Shown: positions 43,316 through 52,016, counted from the stretch's first letter. The stretch is 64,000 bases of DNA from Chitinophaga pinensis DSM 2588 (GCF_000024005.1 NC_013132.1:8550001-8614000); one strand, 5' to 3'. The notes: generated from the sequence alone by a model not told the origin. Made by a program: numbers and translations.

Positions 43316-44032
43316 ATGAGAAAGTTGTTAGCTCTTATCTGTTGTGCGTTGATATTATGCGCCTGCAAAAAAGATAAATCCGAACTAATCGTCTCCGGCA
43401 CTTATGAAAGTTCAAACAAAATAGAATTAAGCACCGTAGTGTTGTACAGCAAGAATATGAAGATCACTGACACTGCTTTTATTAAAGCATTCATTGAACG
43501 ACAGAATATGTCATTACCACTTTTTAATTTAACAGGAAGCACCGGTCAGTTAGACTATGGCATTAGCATTAATTACGTGAATGACGACAGTGTTACAGTC
43601 CGTTATTCCGGTAGCCGCAACTACCAGGCTACCAAAAAAGGCACACTGGTCAGCGTGAATGATGATATCGTACTGTTCAGAGAAAAAGATTCCAGTGCTA
43701 TTCAAAATTATACAGGCGGCGAACTGGGATGTAACAATGTGCCACTGCTGGTAAGAAAGTATGCACCCACATCTTATTGCTACACGGTACCTTGTAGCAG
43801 TGGCTTTTGCACCATCTGTAAGACCGCACAACAATTCACATTAGAAAGAGTTGGGAATGATCTGACACTGCCGCTTATTTCCTATGTGTTTACAACAGCT
43901 GTTGACCGCAATGATTGTCAGGTCGCACAGTGGAATATACAGGATATATTTAATCCGGATGTACTGAATACGATACATACGCAGGATACACTGGTAGTGC
44001 AGACAGGTAGAGTGAGGTTTATAAAGAAATAA
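43316..44032 (+). CDS. Lipoprotein of unknown function
   Basis: A 238-residue lipoprotein with signal and lipobox LILCAC (Cys17) followed by KKDKSE. The mature part contains a Cys-rich stretch (CNNVPLL ... CYTVPCSSGFCTICKTAQ) that may form disulphides in the periplasm, and a late single Cys. No family recognised. It lies 60 nt behind the S66 peptidase gene in the same direction; shared transcription is possible. Confidence 0.65.
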   Translation: MRKLLALICCALILCACKKDKSELIVSGTYESSNKIELSTVVLYSKNMKITDTAFIKAFIERQNMSLPLFNLTGSTGQLDYGISINYVNDDSVTVRYSGSRNYQATKKGTLVSVNDDIVLFREKDSSAIQNYTGGELGCNNVPLLVRKYAPTSYCYTVPCSSGFCTICKTAQQFTLERVGNDLTLPLISYVFTTAVDRNDCQVAQWNIQDIFNPDVLNTIHTQDTLVVQTGRVRFIKK

Positions 44033-44106
44033 CAATGTTGGCTAACATTAATGTAGATAAGACGGCTAAAGTTGGGTATTACGTTGATCCAATTGTTACA
44101 AACTAT

Positions 44107-44490
44107 CTAACAAGATATTCCATCAATATGAAACTTGTCGTGAACGCTCTTGACCAAACTGAGGTTAGGAGCCTTCCGACCACTCAGAATTTCTGAAAAC
44201 TGAGACTTAGATATTTCCAGTTCAATCGCAAGCTATACCTGATTAAAGTAAAGTCATGTAGTCCATGATATGAATCAGTATAGCTTAAAATCAGGCTTGA
44301 TAGGCATAGGGTATTCTTTCATCTCCCATATTTCTGCTGCTTTGGACAACTCATTTAAATGACTATCCTCTTCTCCTGAAAGATTAGAAAGCCCCATTTG
44401 CAAATATGCCTCTATCGCAGTAATCGCCTCATAGTATTGTTGTTTGGTTTCTATTTTCATGTGCATATATTGAATAACAAAGTCACCCAT
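44107..44490 (-). pseudogene. Broken HigA-family antitoxin gene
   Basis: The 5' part (44275-44490) encodes a HigA-type N-terminal region: KIETKQQYYEAITAIEAYL, then AAEIWEMKEYPMPIKPDF, where an intact gene would continue into the HTH. It stops early at 44275. Further down the same strand (44107-44230) another frame encodes AIELEISKSQFSEILSGRKA and PNLSLVKSVHDKFHIDG, the HTH of this family. The two parts are separated by stop codons and a frameshift, so the gene is dead or makes only a truncated peptide. No HigB-like toxin frame was found beside it. Confidence 0.7.
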
Positions 44491-44960
44491 TTTTTTTATT
44501 CTTTATTATTATGTTCGCTATACTGTGCATGAGTCGATAGTCTATCTTATATAGAAGTTCTACTTTTAAAAATGAATAATGCTGTAGAAGTTAATCATTA
44601 TCACTCATGTTAAATACATATCTGTCGTTACCAGTAGCACACACAAATTGAATGTTTTTACCAATTCACTAAAACTACTCCTGTATACCTCTTTGTTTTT
44701 TTGTGCCGTCATTCAACAACAGAATAATCAGATGATAATATGCGTCAAATGCATTATCTCGTTCAATGCAATAATAATCATTGTTAATTACACTTAGCAA
44801 ATTGATTGTTATTATGATTGACCTGCCGACAGTTACCCTTTACACCGTCACAAACATAGTAAACGTCGCTTATTGCAAATAAAAATAATTTACAAAAGAG
44901 CACTATTTACATAATTTGAAACCACAGTTTTTCTCCTTTTTTCATTAATTTCATCAACTG
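44491..44960. other. 470-nt AT-rich gap
   Basis: Strongly AT-rich with no gene on either strand. It lies between the broken antitoxin and the Lhr-core helicase, and contains several TAAT/ATTA-rich near-palindromes but no clear operator or terminator. It probably holds the helicase promoter and may be left over from a lost element. Confidence 0.5.
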
Positions 44961-47423
44961 ATGAAAAACAAAGCGCGCGGATGGCAGGTGATCATAGAAT
45001 GGCTGGCTGCAAGAGACAGAAAGCCCTTTACATTCCAGGAAGAAGCCTGGAAACATTACATGCAGGGCAAATCAGGCCTTGTCAACGCCCCTACCGGTTA
45101 CGGTAAAACCTTCTCACTTTTCCTGGGTGTTGTAATCGACTGGATCAATAAACATCCGGATGATTACCAAGAGAAAACAAAGAACGGTCTGCAAATGCTG
45201 TGGATCACTCCGCTACGTGCACTGGCAAAAGATATTGCCCGCGCCATGGAGGAAGTACTGCAGGAACTCAATATGCCCTGGCAGGTAGGCATCCGCAGTG
45301 GAGATACGCCCATATCTACCCGGCAGCAGCAAAAGAAGATGATGCCGGAGATCCTGCTTATTACACCGGAAAGTCTGCACCTCCTGATGGGGCAAAAAGA
45401 ATATCCCAAGGTATTTACACACCTGACGACCGTCGTGGCGGATGAATGGCATGAATTGCTGGGCAGCAAACGCGGCGTTATGGTGGAACTGGGTCTCAGC
45501 AGACTCCGTGGACTGGCGAAAAAGGCAGGTCGTCCGCCACTGAAGGTATGGGGTATATCTGCAACGATTGGCAACCTGGATGAAGCGCTGGATGTACTGC
45601 TCGGTCAGCCGGATCCGGAAGCTGTCATTATACGCGCCAAACTGGATAAGAAGATCGAACTACAGAGCATCTTACCCGATGAAATTGAGAAATTCCCTTG
45701 GGCAGGTCACTTAGGCACCAAGCTGCTGTATAAAGCGCTGCCGGTGATCATGAACAGCAAAACGACACTTATATTCACCAATGTCCGTTCCCAGACGGAG
45801 ATCTGGTACCAGGAAATTTTAAGGCAATGCCCCGAACTGGCAGGCGCTATTGCGATTCACCATGGTTCCATTGATATGGAACTACGTGTGTGGGTGGAAG
45901 AAGCGCTGCATACCGGCGTACTGAAAGCGGTGGTGTGTACCTCCAGCCTTGACCTGGGCGTAGACTTCCGTCCGGTAGATACCGTTATCCAGGTCGGCAG
46001 TCCGAAAGGAGTTGCCCGTTTCCTCCAACGCGCAGGCCGAAGCGGTCACCAGCCAGGAGCTACCAGTAAAATATGGTTCCTTCCCACCCACAGTCTTGAA
46101 CTGGTAGAAGCCGCAGCACTGAAAGCTGCCATGGAAGAACAGCTGGTGGAAAGCCGTATACCCATCGTGCTTGCTTACGACGTATTGTTGCAATACCTGA
46201 TGACATTAGGCATTTCTGATGGCTTCCATGCAACTGAAATATGGGAGGAAATTACCAACACCTTTTGCTTCCGCGATGTAACAGAAGATGAATGGGCCTG
46301 GATGCTGGCATTTCTAAGCACCGGCGGAGATGCACTTTACAGCTACGATGAATTCAAAAAGCTGGAAAGAGAAGGCGACTTTTTCATCTGTCGCAGCCGT
46401 ATGCTGGCGATGCGCCACCGACTGCATATCGGTACGATTGTAAGCGACGCCATGCTGAAAGTAAAATTTATGAGCGGCGGTTTCATCGGCATGATAGAAG
46501 AATGGTTTGTTGCCCGTCTGCAGCCCGGAGATGCCTTCAGTCTGGGCGGACGCACACTGGAATTTGCCATGATCAAAGACATGACGGTACTGGTGCGTAA
46601 ATCCAATGCCAAACGTGCCATTGTACCCAGCTGGATGGGAGGACGTTTACCCCTTTCTGCCAATCTGGGTAAAATGCTGCGCCGCACTTATAACGAAGCA
46701 TTATCCGGCAAATCAGATATGCCGGAGATCAAAATATTACAGCCCTTATTCGACTTACAGGAACGGCTTTCTCACATACCCAAGGACAATGAACTGCTGA
46801 TCGAAATGATCACTACCCGTGATGGTTATCACATGTTTGTCTATCCTTTTGAAGGGCGACTGGTACACGAAGTAATGGCGGCACTGCTGGCTTACCGTAT
46901 CAGTAAACGGCAGCCGATCACTTTCTCCATGGCCATGAATGACTATGGTTTTGAATTGCTGTCAGATCAGCCGATTCCGGTAAGTGAAGGAGATGTACAC
47001 GATCTTTTCTCTCTGGAAAATCTGACTATTGATCTACAGGCCAGTGTCAACTCAACAGAGATGGCCCGCAGGAAATTCAGGGATATAGCAGTTATCGCAG
47101 GACTGATCTTCCAGGGGTATCCCGGCAAACATAAAGCCAGCCGGCACCTGCAATCATCAGCCTCATTACTGTTCAATGTATTCAAGGATTATGATCCGCA
47201 GAACCTGTTGTTACGACAGGCATTCAATGAAGCCTTTTTCTATCAGATGGAAGAAGCCAGGTTACGGGAAAGCCTGGACCGTATTTACAACAGCAATATC
47301 ATCATTACGGAACCTGAAAGCCTGACACCTTTCTGTTTCCCGATAAAAGTAGATAGTTTAAGGGAAAACCTGACCAGCGAAAAACTGGAGGACAGAATCA
47401 AAAAAATGCGTCCGCAGTTTTAG
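44961..47423 (+). CDS. Lhr-core DEXH-box helicase (ligase-associated)
   Basis: An 820-residue superfamily 2 DNA helicase. Walker A is APTGYGKT (residues 43-50), the DExH motif is DEWH (161-164), motif III is GISATIG, and the second RecA domain ends with AGRSGHQPG. The winged-helix and Lhr-specific core follows to the end. Length and motifs match the Lhr-core proteins (about 820 residues) encoded with LexoA, ligase and PdeM. It should unwind DNA or RNA:DNA in the 3'-5' direction as part of that repair set. PdeM begins 32 nt downstream. Confidence 0.93.
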   Translation: MKNKARGWQVIIEWLAARDRKPFTFQEEAWKHYMQGKSGLVNAPTGYGKTFSLFLGVVIDWINKHPDDYQEKTKNGLQMLWITPLRALAKDIARAMEEVLQELNMPWQVGIRSGDTPISTRQQQKKMMPEILLITPESLHLLMGQKEYPKVFTHLTTVVADEWHELLGSKRGVMVELGLSRLRGLAKKAGRPPLKVWGISATIGNLDEALDVLLGQPDPEAVIIRAKLDKKIELQSILPDEIEKFPWAGHLGTKLLYKALPVIMNSKTTLIFTNVRSQTEIWYQEILRQCPELAGAIAIHHGSIDMELRVWVEEALHTGVLKAVVCTSSLDLGVDFRPVDTVIQVGSPKGVARFLQRAGRSGHQPGATSKIWFLPTHSLELVEAAALKAAMEEQLVESRIPIVLAYDVLLQYLMTLGISDGFHATEIWEEITNTFCFRDVTEDEWAWMLAFLSTGGDALYSYDEFKKLEREGDFFICRSRMLAMRHRLHIGTIVSDAMLKVKFMSGGFIGMIEEWFVARLQPGDAFSLGGRTLEFAMIKDMTVLVRKSNAKRAIVPSWMGGRLPLSANLGKMLRRTYNEALSGKSDMPEIKILQPLFDLQERLSHIPKDNELLIEMITTRDGYHMFVYPFEGRLVHEVMAALLAYRISKRQPITFSMAMNDYGFELLSDQPIPVSEGDVHDLFSLENLTIDLQASVNSTEMARRKFRDIAVIAGLIFQGYPGKHKASRHLQSSASLLFNVFKDYDPQNLLLRQAFNEAFFYQMEEARLRESLDRIYNSNIIITEPESLTPFCFPIKVDSLRENLTSEKLEDRIKKMRPQF

Positions 47424-47455
47424 TTTAACAGGGATAATGTAGTTTTACCGAAGAT

Positions 47456-48103
47456 ATGGAGGATGTGATTTACAGGTACCAGGACCAGACCTGGCATTTA
47501 TCGCCACACAGGGCTATTTTCTGGCAGGAAGAACAGGCGTTGATCGTATCAGATCTGCACCTGGGCAAAGGCACACATTTCAGGAAAGCAGGAATCGCCG
47601 TTCCTGCCAATATCGGGCAGAATGACCTGTACCGGCTGCAACTACTGATCACTGCTTACAATCCTTCACAGATCATCATTGTAGGCGATATGTTTCACAG
47701 TCGTGAGAACAATGACGTCGCTTATTTCAGACTCTGGCGACAACAGTTTGCCAATATCTCTTTCAAACTGGTAAAAGGTAATCACGATATATTACCTGAT
47801 GCAATATACGCCACTTTGAATCTTGAAGTGTTTGATACACTCTGCATCCGCGACATACATTTCGTACATGAGCCCTGCGAAGAGGGAGATGCGCCAGGAT
47901 ACACCTTTTCCGGTCACCTGCACCCGAGTGTAGTAGTCGCCGGCGCTGGCAGACAACGACTACGTCTGCCCTGCTTCTACTTCGGAAAACATTGCAGCAT
48001 ATTGCCTGCTTTTGGCCGTTTTACGGGCCTCGCTACCTTAGAACCTGCACTGGATGAGGCAGTATTTGTTATTGCTGAAAACAGCGTCTTAAAAGTCAAT
48101 TAA
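47456..48103 (+). CDS. pdeM: Ligase-associated metallophosphoesterase PdeM
   Basis: A 215-residue calcineurin-like phosphoesterase. The metal motifs are SDLHLGKGTHF (Asp33, His35), VGDMFHSREN, KGNHD (109-111) and FSGHLHPSV. It belongs to the small bacterial MPE group that travels with the Lhr-core helicase. A phosphodiesterase or DNA endonuclease activity is proposed for the family. It follows the helicase gene by 32 nt, and its stop shares a base with the next start (TAATG). Confidence 0.9.
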   Translation: MEDVIYRYQDQTWHLSPHRAIFWQEEQALIVSDLHLGKGTHFRKAGIAVPANIGQNDLYRLQLLITAYNPSQIIIVGDMFHSRENNDVAYFRLWRQQFANISFKLVKGNHDILPDAIYATLNLEVFDTLCIRDIHFVHEPCEEGDAPGYTFSGHLHPSVVVAGAGRQRLRLPCFYFGKHCSILPAFGRFTGLATLEPALDEAVFVIAENSVLKVN

Positions 48104-49002
48104 TGCTGGTTGCCTACGATCCCATATTTGCACATCCGCTTCCTGAAGGACACCGCTTTCCGATGGTCAAGTATGAACTGATTCCCGCACAATTGTTACG
48201 GGAAGGTATTATCAGCGAACAGCAACTACATATACCAGCTCCGGCTGAGGAATCTACTATCCTGCTCACACACACCGCACATTACTGGCAACAATTACAA
48301 CACCAGACATTATCTGATAAAGAACAAAGACGTATTGGTCTGCCGCAATCACCGGCATTGACCTTGAGAGAAATCGTGATCAGTCAGGGTACAATCGACT
48401 GTGCATTACATGCCATGGAACATGGTGTTGCCCTGAATGTAGCCGGTGGTACGCATCACGCATTTGCAGATCGTGGAGAAGGCTTCTGTTTGCTGAATGA
48501 CTTTGCCATTGCCGCAAACTATCTGTTACATCAGCAACTGGTGAAAAAAGTATTGATCATTGATCTCGATGTACACCAGGGAAATGGCACTGCTGCCTTA
48601 TTTGAAGGCAGACCGGAAGTCTATACTTTCAGTATGCATGGCGCACACAATTATCCATTTCACAAAGAAGTATCCGACTGGGATGTGCCCTTACCGGATG
48701 GTATGAACGATGTTGATTACCTGCGTACGCTCGGTGAATGTCTTCCCGTGTTGATCAATAAAGTAAAACCTGATATTGTATTTTATCTGTCGGGTGTGGA
48801 TATCCTGCAAACCGACCGTTATGGCAAATTGCAGGTAACACATGAAGGTTGCCGTAAGCGGGATGAAATGGTCTTTCATACCTTAAAGCAGCATGGTATT
48901 CCTTGTACAGTAGCTATGGGCGGTGGATATTCCACACAGATCAGGGACATTGTAAATGCGCATTGTAATACATTCAGAACAGCAGCGGAAATCTGGGGAT
49001 AA
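48103..49002 (+). CDS. Histone-deacetylase-family deacetylase (AcuC/class II-like)
   Basis: A 299-residue arginase/deacetylase-fold protein. The active site shows the His pair in GGTHHAFADRGEGFCLLND, the zinc-binding Asp and His in IIDLDVHQGNGTA, and the second Asp with GVDILQTDRYGKL. In bacteria such enzymes remove acetyl groups from lysines or acetylated polyamines. Its start overlaps the pdeM stop by one base, so translation is coupled to the repair set. That link is an inference worth noting, since such deacetylases are usually found near acetyl-CoA genes. Confidence 0.9.
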   Translation: MLVAYDPIFAHPLPEGHRFPMVKYELIPAQLLREGIISEQQLHIPAPAEESTILLTHTAHYWQQLQHQTLSDKEQRRIGLPQSPALTLREIVISQGTIDCALHAMEHGVALNVAGGTHHAFADRGEGFCLLNDFAIAANYLLHQQLVKKVLIIDLDVHQGNGTAALFEGRPEVYTFSMHGAHNYPFHKEVSDWDVPLPDGMNDVDYLRTLGECLPVLINKVKPDIVFYLSGVDILQTDRYGKLQVTHEGCRKRDEMVFHTLKQHGIPCTVAMGGGYSTQIRDIVNAHCNTFRTAAEIWG

Positions 49003-49210
49003 TTTTGCTTTGCAACCATCATTTAATATCACATTCTCCGGTAAAATTGTTTGCACATGTATGCCTCATTTTCAGCGAATCATTTATCACCGGTATACAC
49101 ATATGTAAATAGCCAGAAAGCTACTATCTGTACAGATTATGCACATTATCCACATCATGAAACCCGCTCTCATTGCTGGAAATACACTTATATCTTCGTT
49201 GCATACCCTT

Positions 49211-49280
49211 ATTACGCCGTTATTACACCCATATTTCTTCGATCAGGAACGGACAAATATGGGCATAATAACGGCGTAAT
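49211..49280. repeat. Inverted repeat with 26-bp arms
   Basis: Arms 49211-49236 and 49255-49280 match at 24 of 26 positions around an 18-nt loop. It resembles the 22275-22334 hairpin in arm length and lack of a U-tract, but the sequence is different. Confidence 0.8.
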
Positions 49281-49600
49281 GACGGTATAATCGGCCATTC
49301 AGACACTTGACAACGGGCACTTACTGAATTAACAAATAACTAATTGAAAATCAGCCTTAAGCAACACAACAACAAACCCTTTAAGTAAGATATTCCCCGG
49401 GTATTCCGCAGCCCTGTTAATCTTTGTAATAGCTAAACGATACTTCCTGTTAATCAAGGCATAACATCCCAAACATATTGCACATCATAACGCCTTTCTC
49501 TTACCAGAAAACACACCTGTACTAATACTTGGCAATATCTAAACAACACCTCACTATTGCTTACACACGCTATTCACACCATTCCAGCAACAAACAAAAC

Positions 49601-49636
49601 GGCGAATGATCATCTGTATCCAGATAACCATTCGCC
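49601..49636. terminator. Terminator near the S24 repressor gene
   Basis: GGCGAATG (49601-49608) pairs with CATTCGCC (49629-49636) and ATCTG with CAGAT inside. The minus strand continues with GTTTTGTTTGTT. It ends the repressor transcript 76 nt past its stop and could act in both directions. Confidence 0.7.
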
Positions 49637-49711
49637 ATTAATATTTTTAACGAATCATTTCACAAGCTGTGGGGGGACTACGAACATTGCTGTTGAAAGA
49701 TCAAAAGATCA

Positions 49712-50464
49712 TCAGTCTTTAATACGCTTCTTCAGCATACTCACCTGATCCTGCAGGTGGCTTACCATATCAGCAAGATGATTCACACTAAGACGGCTCT
49801 GCTGACCACTTTTGCTGATAACAGCGTCTGACTGCCAGAGTTCCAGTACATCTTCCATACCTACCGCATAAGGTTCATACTGCGGATTATCAGAAACAAG
49901 CGTGATCTTACTTTTACTACGGTTGGTCTTGAGGATACGTTTATACACAATACCCTCGCGGTTAGTCACAACGATATAAGCTTCATTGTTGCGGATCTCA
50001 TCCCAGCCATCTACTTTGTGACATACGATCACGGAACCGGAAGGTGTTGGCAGCATGGAATCCCCAGCTATTTCAAACGCCCTGTAATTACCGGCGCCCA
50101 TCATCGGCAAAGTAAAGGTGTTCAGCTCTTCGATGAATTCATCATCATTATAGCCGGCGAGATAACCAGCGGCTGCTTTTACGGGGACGAACTCAATGAC
50201 CTGCCGGTCGCTGCCCATTTTCTGCTGCCTGCGTTTCTCCAGGAAACTTTCCTTCTGAGAGCCTACATCGCGACGTAACAAATCATCAATGGATATACGG
50301 AACATGTCACTGACCAGTTCCAATACTTCTGTGCGGGGTTCTGCGCGTTCTTCTTCGTAAGCACCGAGCAGGGAGCGTTTGATACCTAATTTATCAGCAA
50401 ACTCCTGCTGCGTCCAGCCCTTCTGCTTGCGCAGGAACTTCAGATTGCGGCATACTATGGACAT
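49712..50464 (-). CDS. LexA-like repressor: HTH plus S24 peptidase domain
   Basis: A 250-residue XRE-family repressor with a self-cleaving tail. The HTH is at residues 6-45 (LKFLRKQKGWTQQEFADKLG). The linker carries the likely cleavage site Ala99-Gly100 in VPVKAAAGYLAGY. The S24 catalytic pair is Ser136 (EIAGDSMLPT) and Lys175 (GIVYKRIL). A coiled C-terminal helix follows. Its promoter carries an array of TTAG/CTAA half-sites that is also found over the dinB promoter 1.5 kb away, so it probably represses itself and the translesion operon and is inactivated on DNA damage. It differs from true LexA in having an XRE-type HTH. Confidence 0.88.
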   Translation of the reverse strand: MSIVCRNLKFLRKQKGWTQQEFADKLGIKRSLLGAYEEERAEPRTEVLELVSDMFRISIDDLLRRDVGSQKESFLEKRRQQKMGSDRQVIEFVPVKAAAGYLAGYNDDEFIEELNTFTLPMMGAGNYRAFEIAGDSMLPTPSGSVIVCHKVDGWDEIRNNEAYIVVTNREGIVYKRILKTNRSKSKITLVSDNPQYEPYAVGMEDVLELWQSDAVISKSGQQSRLSVNHLADMVSHLQDQVSMLKKRIKD

Positions 50465-50476
50465 AATCTAAATAAT

Positions 50477-50500
50477 TTAGTACATTACTAACAAAATTAG
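50477..50500. promoter_or_regulatory. Half-site array over the S24 repressor promoter
   Basis: TTAGTACATTACTAA (50477-50491) is an inverted repeat, and CTAACAAAATTAG (50488-50500) overlaps it, giving half-sites at 50477, 50488 and 50497. The second element differs by one base from CTAATAAAATTAG at 51925-51937 before dinB. It covers the -7 box of the gene. Confidence 0.65.
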
Positions 50501-50524
50501 CATATAATTTTTATAATTACCAAA
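50492..50524 (-). promoter_or_regulatory. Promoter of the S24 repressor gene
   Basis: Minus-strand TTTG (50521-50524), 21 nt, TAATTTTG (50492-50499), a full match to the -7 consensus. The -7 box lies inside the operator array, as expected for autorepression. Confidence 0.6.
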
Positions 50525-50545
50525 TATATTCCGGTCAGCTTAACT

Positions 50546-50553
50546 TATTTTTG
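50546..50553 (+). promoter_or_regulatory. -7 box of the cytochrome-b-like gene
   Basis: TATTTTTG fits TAnnTTTG, 36 nt before the ATG at 50590. An in-frame TTG at 50551 falls inside the box, so the later start is right. Confidence 0.55.
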
Positions 50554-50589
50554 CCCCGTAAAATCGTAAAATCCAACTCAATATTTATT

Positions 50590-51048
50590 ATGGACACCTT
50601 GGTAACTATTCACTCCCTGTTAAGATGGGCAATTGTGCTGACCGGTATATGGGCAATTATCCGCGCAATCAGAGGCGTTAGTGGCAACTCAGCTTACACC
50701 GCCGCTGATAAAAAAGCAGGCCTTTTCTTTATGATCTCTCTCGATATTCAGTTACTCGTAGGGATCGTACTGTATTTCATCAGCCCAATGGCGATGAAAG
50801 CATTTCAGTCTATGGGTGGAGAAGTAATGCGCCAGGCGCCATACCGCTACTTCGCTGTAGAACACGCCTTCGCTGCTATCATCGCGATTGCACTGGTACA
50901 CATCGGCCGTTCTAAAGTAAAGAAAGCAGGTTCCGATGCTCAGCGACATAAACTGTCCCTGATATTCTTTCTGCTTGCACTGGTAATACTGGCTGCACGC
51001 GTTCCATGGCCATGGACGGCAATGGGTGCTGGCAGAGGATGGTTCTAA
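50590..51048 (+). CDS. Four-helix membrane protein, cytochrome-b-like
   Basis: A 152-residue inner-membrane protein with four helices (about residues 5-25, 41-62, 84-104, 118-135). Conserved histidines sit in or near helices: His8 in VTIHSLLRW, and the pair in VEHAFAAIIAIALVHIG. They could ligate heme, and Bacteroidota proteins of this shape are often called cytochrome B. Electron transfer is therefore only suggested. Start ATG 50590 is supported by the promoter. Ended by a strong hairpin. Confidence 0.7.
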   Translation: MDTLVTIHSLLRWAIVLTGIWAIIRAIRGVSGNSAYTAADKKAGLFFMISLDIQLLVGIVLYFISPMAMKAFQSMGGEVMRQAPYRYFAVEHAFAAIIAIALVHIGRSKVKKAGSDAQRHKLSLIFFLLALVILAARVPWPWTAMGAGRGWF

Positions 51049-51069
51049 TCTGAAAGCAATACAAAACAT

Positions 51070-51115
51070 AAAAGCAGAAGCCGCCTCCAACTATCAGGAG
51101 GCGGCTTCTGCTTTT
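51070..51115. terminator. Terminator after the cytochrome-b-like gene
   Basis: Perfect 19-bp arms (51070-51088 with 51097-51115), GC-rich core CCGCCTCC/GGAGGCGG with A4 and T4 ends. It lies between convergent genes and can serve both. Confidence 0.9.
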
Positions 51116-51137
51116 ATTTGTAGACCACTTTTTGCTG

Positions 51138-51815
51138 CTATCCTTTGTCCGTGTAAAAAAGACGATATGAATAAATATAAGGCAAGGCCGCCAGTATCCC
51201 CCCGATAAAAATCAACAGGAAAGTACCCGTTACCACCGGCAGGAAGAATCCAGCTATAATGGTCGCCGCACCTGTACATACCCACAGCGTACCCGCAAAT
51301 GCATGCGTTTCCCGCCATATTTCTTCGCTTTTTAATGTCCAGGGTGTTCTTACCCCGACAAAGTAGTTAGGCTCCACCTTGCGCAGGAAAAGGCCGATTA
51401 CGCCGATCAGCAGTCCCGTTCCCGTAAATACCCAACGCTCTATCACAAAAGGATGTCCCTGGCTGGCCATAAAGATAATGGCAGCCGTAAAGATCGCCAG
51501 ATAGATGTGGATCATAAACCGGATCTGATAGTACTTTCGCTGAAATAACGTCATTTCCTGTTGATGGATCTCCGCCTCGTCTTCCACGTGCGGAATGTAC
51601 CTGAACAAAAAGTATAACAATAGATTAGTGAGGAATAAAAAGGTCATCAGTAAAAGAAAGTCCCCCTTGCTGCCAACACGGTCTGCCACTCCATTTACAC
51701 TGAAGTTAGTCGGCATAATGCTCGGTAGGGAAGGCCAGATGATTCCCAGATAAACCATCGGCAGCACCAATAATAACAATAACAGCAGTTCCTGGCCAAT
51801 ATCAGGCTTTTTCAT
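51138..51815 (-). CDS. SdpI-family / DUF1648 membrane protein
   Basis: A 225-residue membrane protein with about six helices. The N-terminal DUF1648-like part contains PSLPSIMPTNFSVNGVADRVGSKG. The C-terminal SdpI-like part has YFVGVRTPWTLKSEEIWRETHAFAG, the conserved signature of SdpI immunity proteins. In Bacillus SdpI protects against a secreted toxin and relays a signal; most relatives have no known role. The ATG at 51815 (MKKPDIGQELLL) is chosen over 51848. Convergent with the previous gene. Confidence 0.82.
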   Translation of the reverse strand: MKKPDIGQELLLLLLLVLPMVYLGIIWPSLPSIMPTNFSVNGVADRVGSKGDFLLLMTFLFLTNLLLYFLFRYIPHVEDEAEIHQQEMTLFQRKYYQIRFMIHIYLAIFTAAIIFMASQGHPFVIERWVFTGTGLLIGVIGLFLRKVEPNYFVGVRTPWTLKSEEIWRETHAFAGTLWVCTGAATIIAGFFLPVVTGTFLLIFIGGILAALPYIYSYRLFYTDKG

Positions 51816-51924
51816 GAGAAAGTGTTTTGTTTGAAAGTATCGTGACAAATAGCGTACCCGCTTGTGGCACTCATATAGTTAATAACCATTATCCCCGCCA
51901 ATTTGTTATTAATTGTTAATCCTG

Positions 51925-51964
51925 CTAATAAAATTAGTATCAACTAAATTTATTAGTAAATTTG
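51925..51964 (+). promoter_or_regulatory. dinB promoter with TTAG/CTAA half-site array
   Basis: Half-sites CTAA (51925), TTAG (51934), CTAA (51944) and TTAG (51953) alternate in orientation every 9-10 bp, forming CTAATAAAATTAG and ACTAAATTTATTAGT. A perfect -7 box TAAATTTG (51957-51964) overlaps the last half-site, and TTAG (51934-51937) occupies the -33 position 19 nt upstream. The array closely matches the one at the S24 repressor gene. Confidence 0.65.
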
Positions 51965-52016
51965 TATGACGGGAGGGTTCACAGGGATCATCTTTTCATG
52001 ACCATTATTAACTTCT

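Larger units (their letters stand above)
49003..49711. other. 709-nt gene desert
   Basis: No convincing gene. It holds an inverted repeat with 26-bp arms (49211-49280) and a terminator hairpin (49601-49636). Base composition is AT-rich with many CA-rich words. Confidence 0.6.

Noticed and set aside
44275..44490. Intact 71-residue gene
   Set aside because: The N-terminal HigA-like region stops where the HTH should begin, and the HTH is found further on in another frame, so I treat it as a pseudogene.
44491..44960. HigB-like toxin upstream of the antitoxin remnant
   Set aside because: No open frame with toxin features was found; the minus strand has stops in all frames near the expected position.
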